This document shows, one piece after another, positions 47,645 to 61,399 of a stretch of 64,000 nucleotides of DNA; position 1 is the stretch's first letter, and every line of letters starts with the position of its first letter. The position numbers were made by a program, and so were the translations under genes. The stretch is from Hofstenia miamia (Eukaryota; Xenacoelomorpha; Acoela): positions 387,354-451,353 of the forward strand of contig SCFE01000106.1 of assembly GCA_004352715.1 (NCBI GenBank). The letters are read 5' to 3'. A model generated the notes under the pieces. It worked only from the letters and a program-made list of their open reading frames with translations, did not search any database and was not told where the DNA came from.

Positions 47645-49020
47645 ATAGTTATGCATTATTTGCAAGAGATTCTATCGACATATTTCCAAACCGGTCATTG
47701 AAAGACGTAACCTAACAGAATTTTATCTCCCTACAACTGCACAAGTTTTAATTTTTCAACATACTAATGCCTATGCGAATAAAGACAAAGTCCGCATCAA
47801 GTTATTTTTAGACTGATCGCCTGCTCGTGGGTTAGGGTTAGACAGAAACTTTTAGCAATGTAATAGAAAATATAACAAAAAGTTGCAAAAGTATGACACT
47901 ACACATGATATATAATGTTATCTGGGCATGACCAGGACCCACAAATTATTGCCAAAATATTGAATTACGCATGGATACTTTCCAATGTGTACAATTAATA
48001 TTGGATTGCTGAGAATGAGGATTAATTACAAAGTGGAATGTGCTACAAAAACTGGTGATTTGGATATTCATTTGAAAAAATAAGAACTTAATGCGTATAT
48101 TGAACTACTGTGCCTTAAATATACTCTGAACCAGCATAACTTCCAAACAAGAGGAATGTGGAATGTTGATATTGGTTGCCCAAGATTCTAAGCAACGTTG
48201 TCAAGAAGGAAGTGCTTCATGAAAATATAGAAATATGTTTGTTTCGACGACCTCAATACAAGGAACCAGTGCTTGGAAACTGCCAAATTTGGATTATTCT
48301 CTGAAGTTCTTCCAACTTGTGTTGAGAATTCCCAAAAACCTAGTCCCCAACTATCACTTCCCATCACCGAGCAGTTACTACAAACGAATGTGAGATGCCC
48401 CTTCACTCATGCCCCTTCAGCGTCAAATTTTAGATGCTGGATGAAATTTAAAACGAGTAACAACAACATATATTTGAAATCTTTTGTATATATACATGTA
48501 TTAAGCTTACAAACTTATTAATAATATAGACAATGCATCTTTTTTCATATGAGCTTCGTTATCACAGAAATCTTTTTGTTTCTTGGAAAAACTTATAAAC
48601 TAAATATAAATAATTAAATATTTTTAACTCATTGCTCTTGAGTAGTACATTATATGCTATAATGTGATATAATTGATATTTTTACTTACATTAATTTTTT
48701 TCAACTTCTATGAAAAATTTATAATACTTTTTCAATGATTGTACTGGATTCCGATTGGTTTCATAACGATTTGAATAATTTTCAGAATCCGTTCTTCATT
48801 AATTTTCTACTTACTTTGTTTTAGCAAATGTTATTGTTCTTAAATTAAATGATTAGAAATATTCGATTTTCTTTCCAAAATATAGATATTCGAAAAGCTT
48901 CAAATGATTTTTGATGGCATTTACACATTATTTGTTTTTGATTTTTTTAATGTTTTTTCATCACTTAAATACTTTCTCAAATTTCGATTTTGCTTTTTTT
49001 TAGTTTGTTAATATACAGGA
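47645..49020. other. AT-rich region, nothing recognised
   Basis: Overlapping small frames on both strands around 48188-48521 show no domain I know. Confidence 0.5.
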
Positions 49021-51434
49021 TGAGTACAAGAAATGAGATAGAAAAAGTGATCGAAAGAGTATTACCCTCCATTCTATTGTCCACTTTTTTGAATTGATCA
49101 TATACCACACGCCATTTTCTTTATGGTATTGTTTACCTCGTTTCCAAAATTCAATTTATTATCAATTACTACTCCAAAACATTTCATTTTCAATGATTTC
49201 TAAATGACGTTGTTAGATATCAATACTTTCTAATGTTGATTCATTTCTTCTATTTTTACCTGTCCAATGGTTCATATTTTTTCATATCTTATATAATTTT
49301 GATCTCCAGTTTCCAATAGCATAAAGCAAAGCATCATTTGTAGAGGTAATTTTATAACTGAAACTTTTCGGTACATTTTCTTCAAATCTTTTATTACATT
49401 GTTATATATTGGTGTAACTTTAGCCATTTTTAAATAATCAGGATATGTTGATTCTGACAAACATTGATTAAATAAGTTACATTCACAGAGTTCTCAATAA
49501 AATACCTATAGCACCTTTCAACAACCAGAGAGGAAATTCACAATGACGTTTATCTTTGTTCCAATTAATTTTCTTTGTTTCTTTGTAAAATTTTGTTGAA
49601 ATTTTATTTCTTAATATTTTATAATGATTATAGTTGGCTTTCGTTTTAATTGACACAACATTGAGTAGGCCTTTTTCTTTTTTAATTCATTCTTTTGTTT
49701 TTTTTAGAAATCCATATCTTCCACGCTTTGTTGTCATTATTTACATTGTGTTTTTGAATCTTTGTAATTGGACAAAGCTTATGATAAATATTTGTTAAAT
49801 TATTGATTATAAACATCATTTTTGGATCCACTGGTGTGCCAAAGTAGTAATCATTCCTGCTTAAATTCACCAATTCCTTCAAAAATTAATTGTTATTAAA
49901 GTATTTCTTTGAATGAAATCTTTTAGTGCAATATAGCCGTGACTCTGTTTGAGTCTTTATGTTGATAAATATTAGCAAGTGATCTGATATAACAAAATCT
50001 GTAAAAAAAACTTCATATCAATTAATATTTGAGATGTCAGTAATGGTATAATCAATCAAAGAATACTTAACAAAGGTGATATGCGTTGGTATGTTTTTAT
50101 TTAGAACTTCCATATTAAAGATATCAATTCGATCGGTAATTTTTTCTTTTTTTCTATTTCACAAATGTAATTTTGGTTATGATTACCCATAATAATATTT
50201 AAGTTTGTTGCTTGGTTTGCAATGGAAATTTCTGTGTATACGTTTTCTTCAAAAACTTGAAATAATTGTTTCTTACTACTAATTAAAATTGATCAAATAT
50301 CTCCACATAAATTAAATTGAGCCCACAAGCTATCAAATTCAGAAATTTTTTTAGAAATATCATCTCTGATTATTGGTTTGAATTGCATGGTATATTAACA
50401 GAATACCACCACCTCAAGATTTGTTTTTTAAATCCTATCTTCTACCTCTTCGAAAAATCAAAAATTTATTATTTAAACTTTTTAAATAGTCATTAGACTT
50501 TAACCAAGTTTCTGTAATGCCAATGACTGTACAGTCATAAAGATTCTAAATTTGATTGTAAAATTTATCTACTTTATTTATTATACTTTGGAAATTTGTT
50601 ATTTACTAACTTCAATTTATTTTGTTTAGTTACATTTTTTTGACTTTACTTTGTTACAGTGTATAATATTTTCGTATACAATTTTGTTGCAATCACGATT
50701 GCAAAATGAAAAGAAATGAAATATCTATATTTAGAGTTGCTTTTGTTAGTTAACTGTAGTTGATTTTATAAATTGGACACCTTTCTAAATGCGTTTTGAT
50801 TTTATATGATTTCTTAAATATATTTGAATTTTTGCTGTTGATCTATTTATGCATTTCTTTAATATTTTTAACTGGACAATTCTTATAGTGGCGACTATCC
50901 ATGCAGTACATACAGTTAGATGTTCTCATTGAGCATACCTTTGTAGAATGACCATATCGATATTGATTACAATTACTACATTTTCTGACATAATGATCAA
51001 AAGTACAAACAGTTCCAAAACCAAGTTTCATTTTTCTTCCACAAAACATGTCTCAATATTGAAGAAACCTTCATTATTAATACTTTGTATTTGTCTTAGT
51101 TGCTAACTTTACTATATATGAATTCACAATCAACAAATATTTTAGACTTAAATTGCTAAGCATTAGTTAAGTCTTCATTTAAAGGTATATTAACAGTCTT
51201 GATTTTTGTCATAAGTTTGATCGATTTTTTATGCTTATGTAGCTCAATTTTCTGAGTACTTTTTGTGTTATATAGTATTTCTACTCGTTTTCCCCCTTTG
51301 CTCGAATTTTTTCCCATTACTTTCCCTTTTTTGAAATAATTTTTACTCTCGCTACATCTTTTTCTCCATCCCAAATATGCTTTTTGTATCATGAACATAT
51401 TATAATATAATATAAAAGTGATTTTTAAAAACAT
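49020..51434 (-). pseudogene. LINE relic B: ORF1 knuckle, endonuclease and RT pieces
   Basis: In minus-strand order: zinc-knuckle ORF1 piece (50843-51049, CSNCNQYRYGHSTKVCSMRT and CMYCMDSRHYKNCP); endonuclease pieces (about 50400-50560, DCTVIGITETWLKSND; about 50020-50070, KYSLIDYTITDISNIN); linker (49682-49882, KLCPITKIQKHNV ... KAWKIWISKK); RT start (about 49370-49460, YPDYLKMAKVTPIYN). Many stops and frameshifts. The order is that of a two-ORF APE-type LINE (jockey/RTE/CR1-like). Confidence 0.82.
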
Positions 51435-52159
51435 ATAAACCCCTATAGAGAAAAATCATATTTGGTTTGTGGAAAAACGATGTGGTTTGGGGAAAATTGT
51501 ATTTCAGAAAAGGGAAAGCAATATATAAAAATGGGAAAAAAATTAAAACAAAAGTGGAAAACCGATTAGAAATACTAAATTTGCATCTTCATCAGTTTTA
51601 CAAATTATGATAACATAATTTTTGTCATTTACTTCCATTGTTGCACACTTGGCCATTTCATTCTCAAATTATTAATTTTGAACAATTTCTTACATTTTCT
51701 TTTACATTTAAAGTTTCGTCATTATTTATTAAATGATATGACTAATTGTTACTTAAATACTTTCTAAGGTTGAAAATTCTTTGATTGGAGGAGTAATCGT
51801 ATACATTTTCACACTGCCTTTTTAAGCATTTGATGAATTTGGAGTTTATGCCACAAACAATATCTTCATGTTCAAGTTTTAATGTAACTGATAATCTTAG
51901 TTAATAAATTCATCCAGACTAGAAAAATCTCTAAATTGCGCGTTTATTCATCTATCCTCTATAAAAGGACTAGCCTTTAGAATTTATGAATGTTGCATGT
52001 GATTGTTCATTAAGCAAACAATAAATCTTACCGCTTAACAATCTTTCAACAAATCTTATCTTATGTCACCCAATTCAAAGAAATTTTCCACGGTGACGTT
52101 AAAACCTATACCATAATACGGTTCCAAAGCGTCATTACCAACACACTGACCCAGTCCTG

Positions 52160-52430
52160 TAATACGCACATGATCTCCTGCATGCTTGCAAAACAGCTGC
52201 TTTCTAGGCAAACTTCTTTGGTGGGTACGGTTAGAATTATTTGTGGTACGAAAGATAAACCTGCTCAACTCTACCATACTGCAGTATGGGAGCATGAATC
52301 TTTCTGTCTACAAGGCAAATGTTCCAAAGAAGGTGTGTTGTCCACATTGAAGAGATTTGTCAGAACGATGGTAAGTGAATGCTTGAATCAATTATTTAAT
52401 ACAATAAAAGCAAATGCGGCATGGTAAGGT
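52160..52430 (+). pseudogene. Probable piggyBac-like transposase scrap
   Basis: An 85-codon frame starts MISCMLAKQLLSRQTSLVGT then VR. LAK-x-LL...T-x-VGT-(I/V)R is a piggyBac motif that follows the second catalytic Asp, and the later CSKEGVLSTLKR could match its PKK...VLLLST. The preceding DNYF motif is not visible. A 79-codon frame on the other strand is likely a shadow. Confidence 0.45.
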
Positions 52431-53599
52431 GGATTTCCTGTCTTGTCAAATTATCGCAAAATTTGGTTCAAAACACTGGCCCTATATAGCTTATTGCAAT
52501 GTTTGGAATATTTATAGAAAGGTCTGTAATACCGTAATACCAACATATATCGCTCTCAACATCACCACCACCACCACTCATATGGAATGAACCCAAAACC
52601 AGAAGGTAACTGTAAAATTAATAGTTTCTGTATTTGAAACTGAACATCAATGACCTGTTCACAATTCACTTTACTCATCTATAGGAATTGTACTGCCGAC
52701 TTGTTTGTGAAATACTATCAGTGGTGAGCTATGCGGATTTTATTAATGTTCTGCATGTATATTAAAGTTTTGTAATAACAGCATGTCCTCGCATTTCAAC
52801 CTATCAATTTCCAGTCAGAACTCTGAGCAATAAAGCTTGCTTATTGGTTCAAAAAAGATTAGTCTCTGAACTTAATCTCCATAGATTATGAGTTTGTGGA
52901 TGTTTAGCAGCTGCGATTGCTCAAAGAAGAGATGAAATATCCACTCTTGAGAACTTAAGATAATCCTTTTAGATTTGTGTGATCAGGGTGTCCGCGTATT
53001 TCAGCCTATTAATTTCAAGGCAGTTACAAGCAGAACTCAAAGCAATTTCCAGGCTTTAAAATGGTGCCCGCACAGCTTAAATTCTAAATTTTAGTTAGTT
53101 TTAGACTGAAATTAATGCAAATAACCTCTTTGAGCGAAATTTCTCCCACAATCAAAACATTAGTTTATCAAACAGATATAACCATATAATTGATGCAGTT
53201 TTTCATATTGTAATGACATGAATATCTCATTTCAGTACACTAAAATGCACATAAAAATGTTTTGTTTTGCAGATTATATGCATGTGCAAATAAATTTTTG
53301 AAAGAATTAATATTGAAATTAAACGAAGTATTTCAAGGAAAAATCCAATACATAATCAAAGATGAATAAAAAATCTAATGGTAATGGCATCAATAAAATG
53401 TTTGCAAATACAGGGCTGACCAGAATTCACGCCTAAGATTAACCTTTTACTACATGGGACTGAAAAATAAATGAATAACCGTTTATTAACAATAAATTGA
53501 CAAAGTAGGGGTTTATTATCAAGTCATCTTAAGTGTTTGAATGTTTCTCCATTTTCTTGTAAAACCAAATTTGCACAAGTAGTCAGGTGGCCGACACTG

Positions 53600-54600
53600 A
53601 GGGTTAATTCATCAGTTGTGATGGCTTTATAATTTTTTCCTGAATACGTGATTTCAGGTCAACTAGATTGTCTGGTTTGTTGTGTTAATATACACGAGCC
53701 CTTAATAGACCCCAGTACCAATAGTTGAGGGTACTAAGGTCGGGAGAACGAGGTGGCCACGGTTGTCCAACTCCTCTCGCAATAATAAGTGCTTCTGTAA
53801 ATTGATTTGTGAGGTATTGCCTTACGATTATCTAATCGTGAGACGGCACACAATCTTGTTGGAAGATTGCTGTCCTCAAAGGCTGTCTTCAGCTTAGTTG
53901 TGGCATAACATTATCCTTTAGCATAGTAAGATAATTCTCACTGTTGACACTTGCAGGGATGGGGGGGCTTTAATTTGAGTCTATGAAAAGTCCATCCTCA
54001 CAGAAATCTTAGGTGAGTGTAATGATAAATTTAAAGTTTAATGAGTATTCTCAAATGCCCAAATAATGCAGTTATGCCAGTTTATGGGACCGTCTAATGG
54101 AAAATATGTCATATCACATTCGAGAACAATTCTGCATTTTCCAGTACCCAGGTTGCAGTTTACATTCATGAGAATTTATCATCCTCAATGATGGCTTGGT
54201 GGGTGGTAATATGATAGGGAAACATCCCAAGATTACTTCTTAGAATTCTACGCACACTTCGAGGGGGCATACCACTTACCGGGTAATATGATAGGGAAAC
54301 ATCCCAAGATTACTTCTTAGAATTCTACGCACACTTCGAGGGGGCATACCACTTACCACTCCGTTTCTGTTGAACTGCAATATACAAATGAGTTAGCTTT
54401 TTGAAGTTCAGCAGTTGTCTCCATAACAACATCTGCGCGCTTTTCTGCTAATGATGGCCGGCCAGAATGTGGTTTGTCATGAAGATAATATGTTTCCTCA
54501 AACTTCTTCACTAACTGTCGAATAGATGATTCACTAAATGGCTCCTTTACCAGATAGTTGGCAATCTTATAGGCTCGCAAAGTTCGTGAGGGTGATTTTT
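53600..54600 (-). pseudogene. mariner-type transposase relic
   Basis: N-terminal helix-turn-helix piece (54353-54580): SESSIRQLVKKFEETYYLHD then KPHSGRPSLAEKR. C-terminal piece (about 53680-53770): IIARGVGQPWPPRSPDLSTL then NYWYWG, with Asp of RSPD kept. The middle is broken and includes a 77-bp tandem duplication. Confidence 0.8.
54207..54360. repeat. 77-bp tandem duplication
   Basis: The block starting taatatgatagggaaacatc at 54207 is repeated without visible change from 54284, directly head to tail, inside the mariner relic. Confidence 0.9.
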
Positions 54601-55059
54601 AGTTAGCATAATACAGTTAAATGACCTGTAAGTGTGTTGGCATTTACAATGACATGGCAATTTAATATATATTTGTGTATAGAAACCAAAACCACCTTTA
54701 TGTAGCTACATAATAAGCTAATAAATTAGCAGAACATCTGATTGGCTCAAAAAATTAAGTGTATCATGCATTGAAAACCAACAAATAAAAAACAGGATGC
54801 GATGGAATCCCAGATTGGGGTTATTAAAAAAAATTCCGCTTTTACTTTTGAGAAATCACAAAGTACAACTAAATTCCCAAAATAATTTGTAAAACTGCTA
54901 TAATTTGCATAATAATAAATTAATTTTGCTTATCAACAAATATTACAATGAAATAGAATAAATTCCAATGACGTCAAAGATTGACAGATGGCCAAATTAC
55001 ACAATTACATTATAGCCATGCCAGACAAGCAGGCAAGGTCACAAGAGTCAAATATCTAC

Positions 55060-56340
55060 GGGCTTCACTCGGATATTACTACTTGTATGAGTGCGTCCGA
55101 TGTTGAGTAAATTTTTCTGAAACCGAATTCAGATTTGGACGATAATTTATGATTATTTAAATGAAGTGTAATTTGTTCGTGTAATAGTCTCTCAAATATC
55201 TTAATGATTGATGATATGATAGATATACATATAGTTCGATAGTTCTTGGGGAACTCTATGTCGTTTTTTTTGTAAATTGGAATGATATGGGCCTGCTTCA
55301 AGAAATCTAGAAAAATTATTCCATTTTAAGCATTCATTAAAGATGTAATTTTAAGATTACGCAATATATTTCACATTGTCTCTCATTGTCTCTTAGTAAC
55401 CAAATTTGAATTTTCGAGGGACCACATGACTTATTTGATTTTAGCTTCTTGGTTTCCCTAATTACTTCATAAGTTCCTATAATGCGAAAACCAAATTCAG
55501 GCGTGTGACAACTAGAAGTCATTTCCTGGAATTTTATTTCAAGACTTTCATCAAGGTTTGTAAACGTCTGATTTAAAATATTGGAAATTTCATAATTGAT
55601 TACGTATTTATTTCCTTTTTCTATGCGAGAATATTTCAAAATTTCATTAATGGTTCTTCATTTACTCTTTTAGTTCGATAATTGTATGTGTTCATGTTTA
55701 ATATATTCAGTGTAACTTTACGATTTTCTATATCGGAAATATTTCTAGCTTTTTTATATAATGCATAGCTTTCAGGCGTACGAAAATTGCAAAATTATTT
55801 GCAGAAATCAGAAAGTTAAGCTTTTTCATTCTTTCAGAGAATAGACATTCAGAAAGGTAATATGAGAAATCATGATTGTTATCAGGTAATGCGATGTAGT
55901 CAATCAATTTTGCACTATTGGCTGCGATTCTTGTAGTACTGAGAGAACTTACAGTTTTCAAATTAAAAGTATTAAAAAAGAGATTAATCGTTTTATTGTC
56001 AGTTTTACTTAAATAATCTAAGTTCCAATCACCCATTAATATTAAATCTTTATATTCTCAGCAAGCGAGTGAAAATTCATAATTATAACGCTTATTTGGG
56101 CAGCATGAAACATTAACCAATTGCTTCTTAAAAGTGAATTTTTGATAGGATTATAAATTTCAAACAAAAGGATTTGAAATTTTTCTGAACTTACAATATT
56201 ATTCTGTTGCTTCGGGTGAAGTGATTTCGGTACTAAGAAGAGTACTCCGCCCCCTGCTCTTACCGAGTAAATTCAAGGAGTTCTCTCTTTTTGGAATATT
56301 TATGAAATGAAATTAAATATCTATATTTAGAGTTGCGTTT
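55060..56340 (-). pseudogene. LINE relic C: endonuclease and RT, same family as relic B
   Basis: Minus strand, in order: RAGGGVLFLVPKSLH (near 56230), MGDWNLDYLSKTDN and AKLIDYIALPD (55728-56036, endonuclease), KKLKSNKSCGPSKIQIWLL (55400-55450), KQAHIIPIYKKND, FPKNYRTICI and SKSEFGFRKIYSTSDALI (55065-55301, RT). Broken by stops. It shares the non-coding string aaatatctatatttagagttgc (56315-56336) with relic B (50720s). Confidence 0.85.
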
Positions 56341-57159
56341 TACAATATAAAATACTGTTTACAACTCTAAATAGCATCTATTAATAGAAATAAAGAAACA
56401 AAACTCAGTTGGATTTGTGCTATGGAACAATATTATTAAATATTTTAAAGAAAGTAGTTAATATGTTTTTGATTATTGCGTCTGACAAAACATGATCAAG
56501 GTCATTGCTGATAAACCATGTCTTAGAACTAAATTTTCATGAAAATTGCTAATAAATGACCTGTAATCGCAATTTTTCTTAGATAAATTTTGGGCATTTA
56601 AATGAACTTAATTAATCATATCTTTCTTAAATGTAATTGTTTTTAGATGTTTAATAATTATTTAAAGGGATTGGATTAACCTCAATTCCATAGACAAGAA
56701 ATAATAAAAATCTTAAGACCAGAATTGCCACAAGCTCTTTCAAGGGATATTTTCTAGGCATAGTATGTGTTATTGGAAAAATGCTGATAAAAATTGTAAT
56801 TTAAATTTTGCGGAAAATTTGTGTCGGTAAACTATCCTTAGTATTAGCATTGCAAACTACATAAATCTATTCCACTTGAATACCTCAGTGTGCGAGAAAT
56901 GATTAGGTGATGTATTTGAAAGAAATTTGGGTATGTTTGCGGCGGCAATCACGTAGCTTCTTTTATTGATTGCTGCTGGTGGGTGTATGGTACGTGAATC
57001 CCTTGATGTTGTGGTGGCAGTTGATATGATTGAGAAACAAAAAGTTGCTTCTGTGGCAAAATAGATCAGCTGTTGTTGAAAGGATACTTTGCGTTTACAA
57101 AATAGCTTGTAATGCATTGTGTTAATATAGCATTCAGAGAAATGAATCCCATCTCAAAT

Positions 57160-57520
57160 AAAGAGATCTGCATTAACACAAGGCACCCTTGTATTGGTCA
57201 ATGTTTAAATGTCCATCTAAATTAGCAATGTAATGGGATTTGTACAAGATTTGACGACAAATATTTTAGAAACTTCTGAATAAATTCTTCCAAAAAATTG
57301 TGAATATACTAAGTTTTTTCGCTGAATACGATTTTTGTGATATATTTTACATACCATGTATATTTACTAACATAGTGCTAGGGAGGCCCCATTACCGGGT
57401 CATAGGATGATAATTAAGTTGCATATATAAAAATTGAGGAGAAATTTGAATTCATAAAATAAACCCAATTGCAAAAAATCAAAGCTATAGTGTTCATCAC
57501 TGTAAAAAGAATTTGTTCAG
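57160..57520. repeat. Diverged relative of the 2.0-2.6 kb inverted-repeat element
   Basis: Shares with 2200-2629 the ordered blocks aatgtaat-ggattt-tacaa, ctgaataaattc, catgtatattta, a gccccatta/gccccttc block, cataggatga and aaaatcaaa. The right end reads aaggtgtctgaaaacttttgatggc, typical of Tc1-like termini. This hints that both are Tc1-type non-autonomous elements. Confidence 0.55.
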
Positions 57521-58620
57521 TAAGGTGTCTGAAAACTTTTGATGGCTACTGTATATAGGTAGGCCCATTTTCTCTAGGGTTCTAAGCAGATACACATGAT
57601 TAATTGAGTCGTAAGCTTTATGAAAATCAGTGTTCAATATGCGCAAATCAATATTATTAGATTTACAAATATCAATAATACATTGCAATGTGGTTATATT
57701 TAGACAGCCTTTCCTATTTTTGATGAAACCAGTTTGATTAACTCCTATGCACTTTTCTGCAATGGGACTCAATCTTTTATCTATTAGATGTGCTAAGAAT
57801 TTAAAGTCCATATTGAAAAGCGATATAGGAGGCCATGATTTGGGTTTAGATAGATCTTTTGACTTTTTAGGTATGAACTTTATTACTGCATTAGTTATGT
57901 TGTTGGCAATTGACTTAGAACATATAATAGATTCTATAAGTAGTTAAATATAAGGTAGTAATAGAATTTGAAAATTTTAATAAAATTTAGCGTTAAGGCC
58001 ATCAAGTCCCAGATAATTTTTTAATCATGAGATGGCTTTAAATATTTTTTGATCACTAAACTGCTAAGCTGGACTTCCTCTTTCATCTTCAGATGTTATA
58101 AAGTAATCAGGTTTAAAGCTATTAGATACTATAGGTTTTTCCTTATATAAGTCTTTGTAGTAGTTGGTATATTGATTAATAATATCTTCTGAGTGTTCTA
58201 ATAATGCACCATCTACTCTAACATTGAACTATTGATGTAATTTTTTATTTCCTTTGGATTTCCTTCACCTATCTTTTATTCAAAGTTGTTAACATATCCA
58301 AATTCCATTTCTGATTTTTCATTTAGGATATTGTTTAAATAGTTCTCAATACCTTCCTTCATTTCATTATGGATGGAATTAGTTGTTCTAGTTGCTTTTC
58401 TAAATTAGATATCTGATAGTAGTATTGGTTGCTTATATTTGTTTGGATCTTAGATATGAATTCTTTTACTTGAACTTTCATCAGAATCAACTTGTTCTGG
58501 ATGTTTTCAATTTTAGAATCTTGTAAACAGTCTATAATAAGATCATGTATTGCTTTATGATGGTTTTTATTGAAGATGATTTCATTTTCCAGATTCTTGG
58601 ACCATGTTGCCTTTCATGCT
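57497..58620 (-). pseudogene. LINE relic D: L1/Tx1-like reverse transcriptase
   Basis: The 104-codon piece (57497-57811) reads MDFKFLAHLIDKRLSPIAEK, CIGVNQTGFIKNRKGCLNIT and ILNTDFHKAYDSINHVYLL, an L1/Tx1-type RT core with catalytic Asp in NTDFHKAYDS. Upstream broken pieces to about 58620 fit the same protein (IKFIPKKSKDLSKPKSWPPI, LKNYLGLDGL). A different clade from relics B and C. Confidence 0.82.
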
Positions 58621-59099
58621 GGAATACAGTTAATAATTGCTTACAATCAGAAAGTTTGAGATTGAGGGTTTTGGACTGAATTGGAACCAGATTTGAGGAG
58701 GAAAAGCAGTGATGAATTTTTGATGAATATGTGCCTATTGTATTATGAGTAGTAAAGGGGACTCAAAAGAGGTCTCATTTTTTCTGATTGGTCAAGAGAG
58801 GGGTGCTGTAGTGTCATCATGGAAATTGTCATTGTGTGTTGATTCATATACTTACTAGTTTTTTTATATTTATAGAGAGCCAATTTAGTTTGCATGTTTT
58901 ATTTTACTTTTTTTACATGTTTACTTGTTTGCACATATTTTTGTTGATATACATGGCATTTTTAGCTATGAGTTTACATTTCATTTGTGATAATTCATTG
59001 TTGACTAATGATATCCACAAAAATTCCATACATTTCTATTGCTTAGCTAGTCTATGTACAAAATTAATTCACTATTTTCTATACATCACATGCAAAGGT

Positions 59100-59700
59100 C
59101 TACACCTCATTTTTCAAACACATTGCTATTTCACTGTGAAAAATTCCCAATTATTGTAATTAATTCGTTTTTTGGGAGTCTATACATTACATTCCCATTT
59201 TCAAATATGTTGCTATTTCATTGTACAAAATTCCACACATTCTAATAATTAACATCCACAATCATTGTAATTAATTTATTTTTCAGGGTCTTTACATTAC
59301 ATGCAAAGGGTTACACTTCGATTTTTTCAAATGTGCTGCTATTTCATTGTAAAAATTTCTATGCAATTAATTCATTTTTCACTAATATCCAATATACAAA
59401 ACAGAAAAATATTTGCTATAATTAATAATTACAGGTATATGAAATATAGACTTACATGATAAAGGCAATTGCGTCTTTTGTTTTTTCAAATACATTGCAA
59501 ACTTTCATTGTAAAAAATTCCACATGTTTCTAATTATTAATATCTGCAATCATTGTAATTATTTCATTTTCACAAATGTTTCCTATTCATAAAAAATTCC
59601 AAGCATTTAATTCATTTTCACTAATACAAAATGGAAAATATTCACCATACTTAAACATTACAGTTGTATGAAATATAGACTTACATGATAAACACAATTT
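59100..59700 (+). repeat. Degenerate AT-rich repeats (tttcaaa-cattgctatttcattgt)
   Basis: The core ttttcaaanacattgctatttcattgtaaaaaattcca recurs near 59108, 59201, 59321 and 59485 with spacing of about 90-165 bp, linked by cattgtaattaatt and ttcactaata segments. Confidence 0.6.
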
Positions 59701-60534
59701 TGTTTTTCAAATAAATTATATATGCAATACTATTAGTAAGATTTACACATATACATACTTTTACTAACACACTATTATGATATTAGCTTTACACAAAAAT
59801 CAATGCAAAGTATCAGCTCACAAGGGCTAGCAGTTCAGCTAAGTTGGATAAAAACCCAAATTTAAATGCAATTTGATAAAATTCAACAAACAATAAATCT
59901 ACCTGTATAATAAAAAACCATGAAATCAAAGGATCCAATTTGTAGCTGAACATAAAACATGGCTAGATTGACCAAGCTTTCACTTCAATTTACCCTTATC
60001 AACCAGAATAATCACGAATTTAACATATACTTTATTGTAATATAAAAGAAATGGCTTTCTAAATACAAAGTATCATCAACCATAATCTAAAATAAATAGC
60101 TGAAACAAGTCAATATTCAATAGATATGACTCATTAAATAGAATAAAGAACCTTAAAAATACAATATTATTTCATTATTTATTTGCTGAATATTTCTTCC
60201 TGAATTTCTTTTTGTTTTTATCAAGTTCACTACTCCATTTTCTTTATGAGCTGTGTTGCTTAGCAATTATAATCTCCATGGAAACTAGAACATGGCATTT
60301 TTGGTCAAAATAAATTTGTATAGAATTTGCTAAATGTAGTAAGAGTTTATTTGATATGATATTTTAGAAATAACTAAACAAAGTTCTTAAATTGTTGATA
60401 ATAGAAAGATCAGATAAACCACAATTGTATTACCATCATTTTGTTCAAATTTATACACTTAATATTCATGTAGCATTCATTTTTTGCAACAATTGTTTGT
60501 GATGATAGTGATTTTTGAATATTTATTCTTTAAA

Positions 60535-60705
60535 TATATAATTCCATCCCCAAAATTTACTGTTAACTTTCCTTTTTTTGCAATGAATGGCTGAAATCAA
60601 AACAGGTTTTTGTTGTGTTAGCAAATTATTATCATGTTACTGGATATAATGATCAGATGTACACCAGCATTTTGTTGCAATTATTAAATTTGTATTTCTT
60701 TAGAT
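60535..60705 (+). repeat. Direct repeat, partner at 63837-64000
   Basis: Shared blocks: tatataattccat, aaatttac-gt-aactttcctttt, caggtttttgttgt, gatataatgatcagatg and attattaaatttgtat. About 3.3 kb apart in the same orientation. The second copy runs off the right edge. Confidence 0.8.
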
Positions 60706-60829
60706 GATTGTTTGAATATATCCTATCTAGCATTGTTATTGATTTAACCATTCAAGGCTTTATGGGCATATATTTCATTTTCATGATAAATGATGAATGA
60801 TCAACACAATAGAAAGCCCTGCTATGTGT

Positions 60830-61290
60830 TATAAAGTGTTGAGGTCTCTAACATACATTAGCATTAATTGAAAAAATAATTGATTTTCAGTTCTCACTTT
60901 TCTACATGAAGGTGGTGTTAAAATAGAGACTATCAAACAGATGTTATAACAAGTACAGTTTAAAGACATTGTACTCTCTAAGAGATGTTGACATTAACTA
61001 AAAGCATATTTTTTTGATTTCCAATCCTCCACACAGAGAAGGTTCAAATGTTATAACAAATTTGGCTTAAAGGCATTGAAGTCTCTAATGTATATTAGCA
61101 TTAATTGAAAACATAATTGGTTTTTGATTCTCACTCTTCTACATGAAGACCATGTGATTATAAAGACTATCAAATGTTATAACAAATACAGTTTAAAGGT
61201 GTTGTACCCCTAAGAGATGTTGATGTTAGCATTAATTGAAAGCATAAACATTTTTCAATTTCCACTCTTCCACATGAAGAAGGTCTTTGA
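60830..61290 (+). repeat. Alternating A-B-A-B degenerate tandem array, unit about 110-120 bp
   Basis: Four units each begin tgttataa(ca). Units 1 and 3 share gtctctaa-(c/t)atattagcattaattgaaaa and actatcaaa. Units 2 and 4 share acagtttaaag, ctaagagatgttga and aaagcata. All end in a ttcna-atgaag-like block. The period of the dimer is about 225 bp. Confidence 0.7.
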
Positions 61291-61399
61291 ATTACTAGTC
61301 ATTACTATAAACAATGTATATATGCCTATGTTCTAGAAGATTTTAATGCATTGAACAAGGCATTAAAAAAATTCTAAATATCATTAGCTGTATAAGTTT

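Noticed and set aside
46439-47715. Frames of 361-420 codons
   Set aside because: They are produced by the 1000-N gap.
48188-48521. Overlapping frames on both strands (72 and 82 codons)
   Set aside because: No recognisable motif; neither strand is preferred.
52056-52295. 79-codon minus-strand frame
   Set aside because: Opposite strand of the piggyBac-like piece, which has better family motifs.
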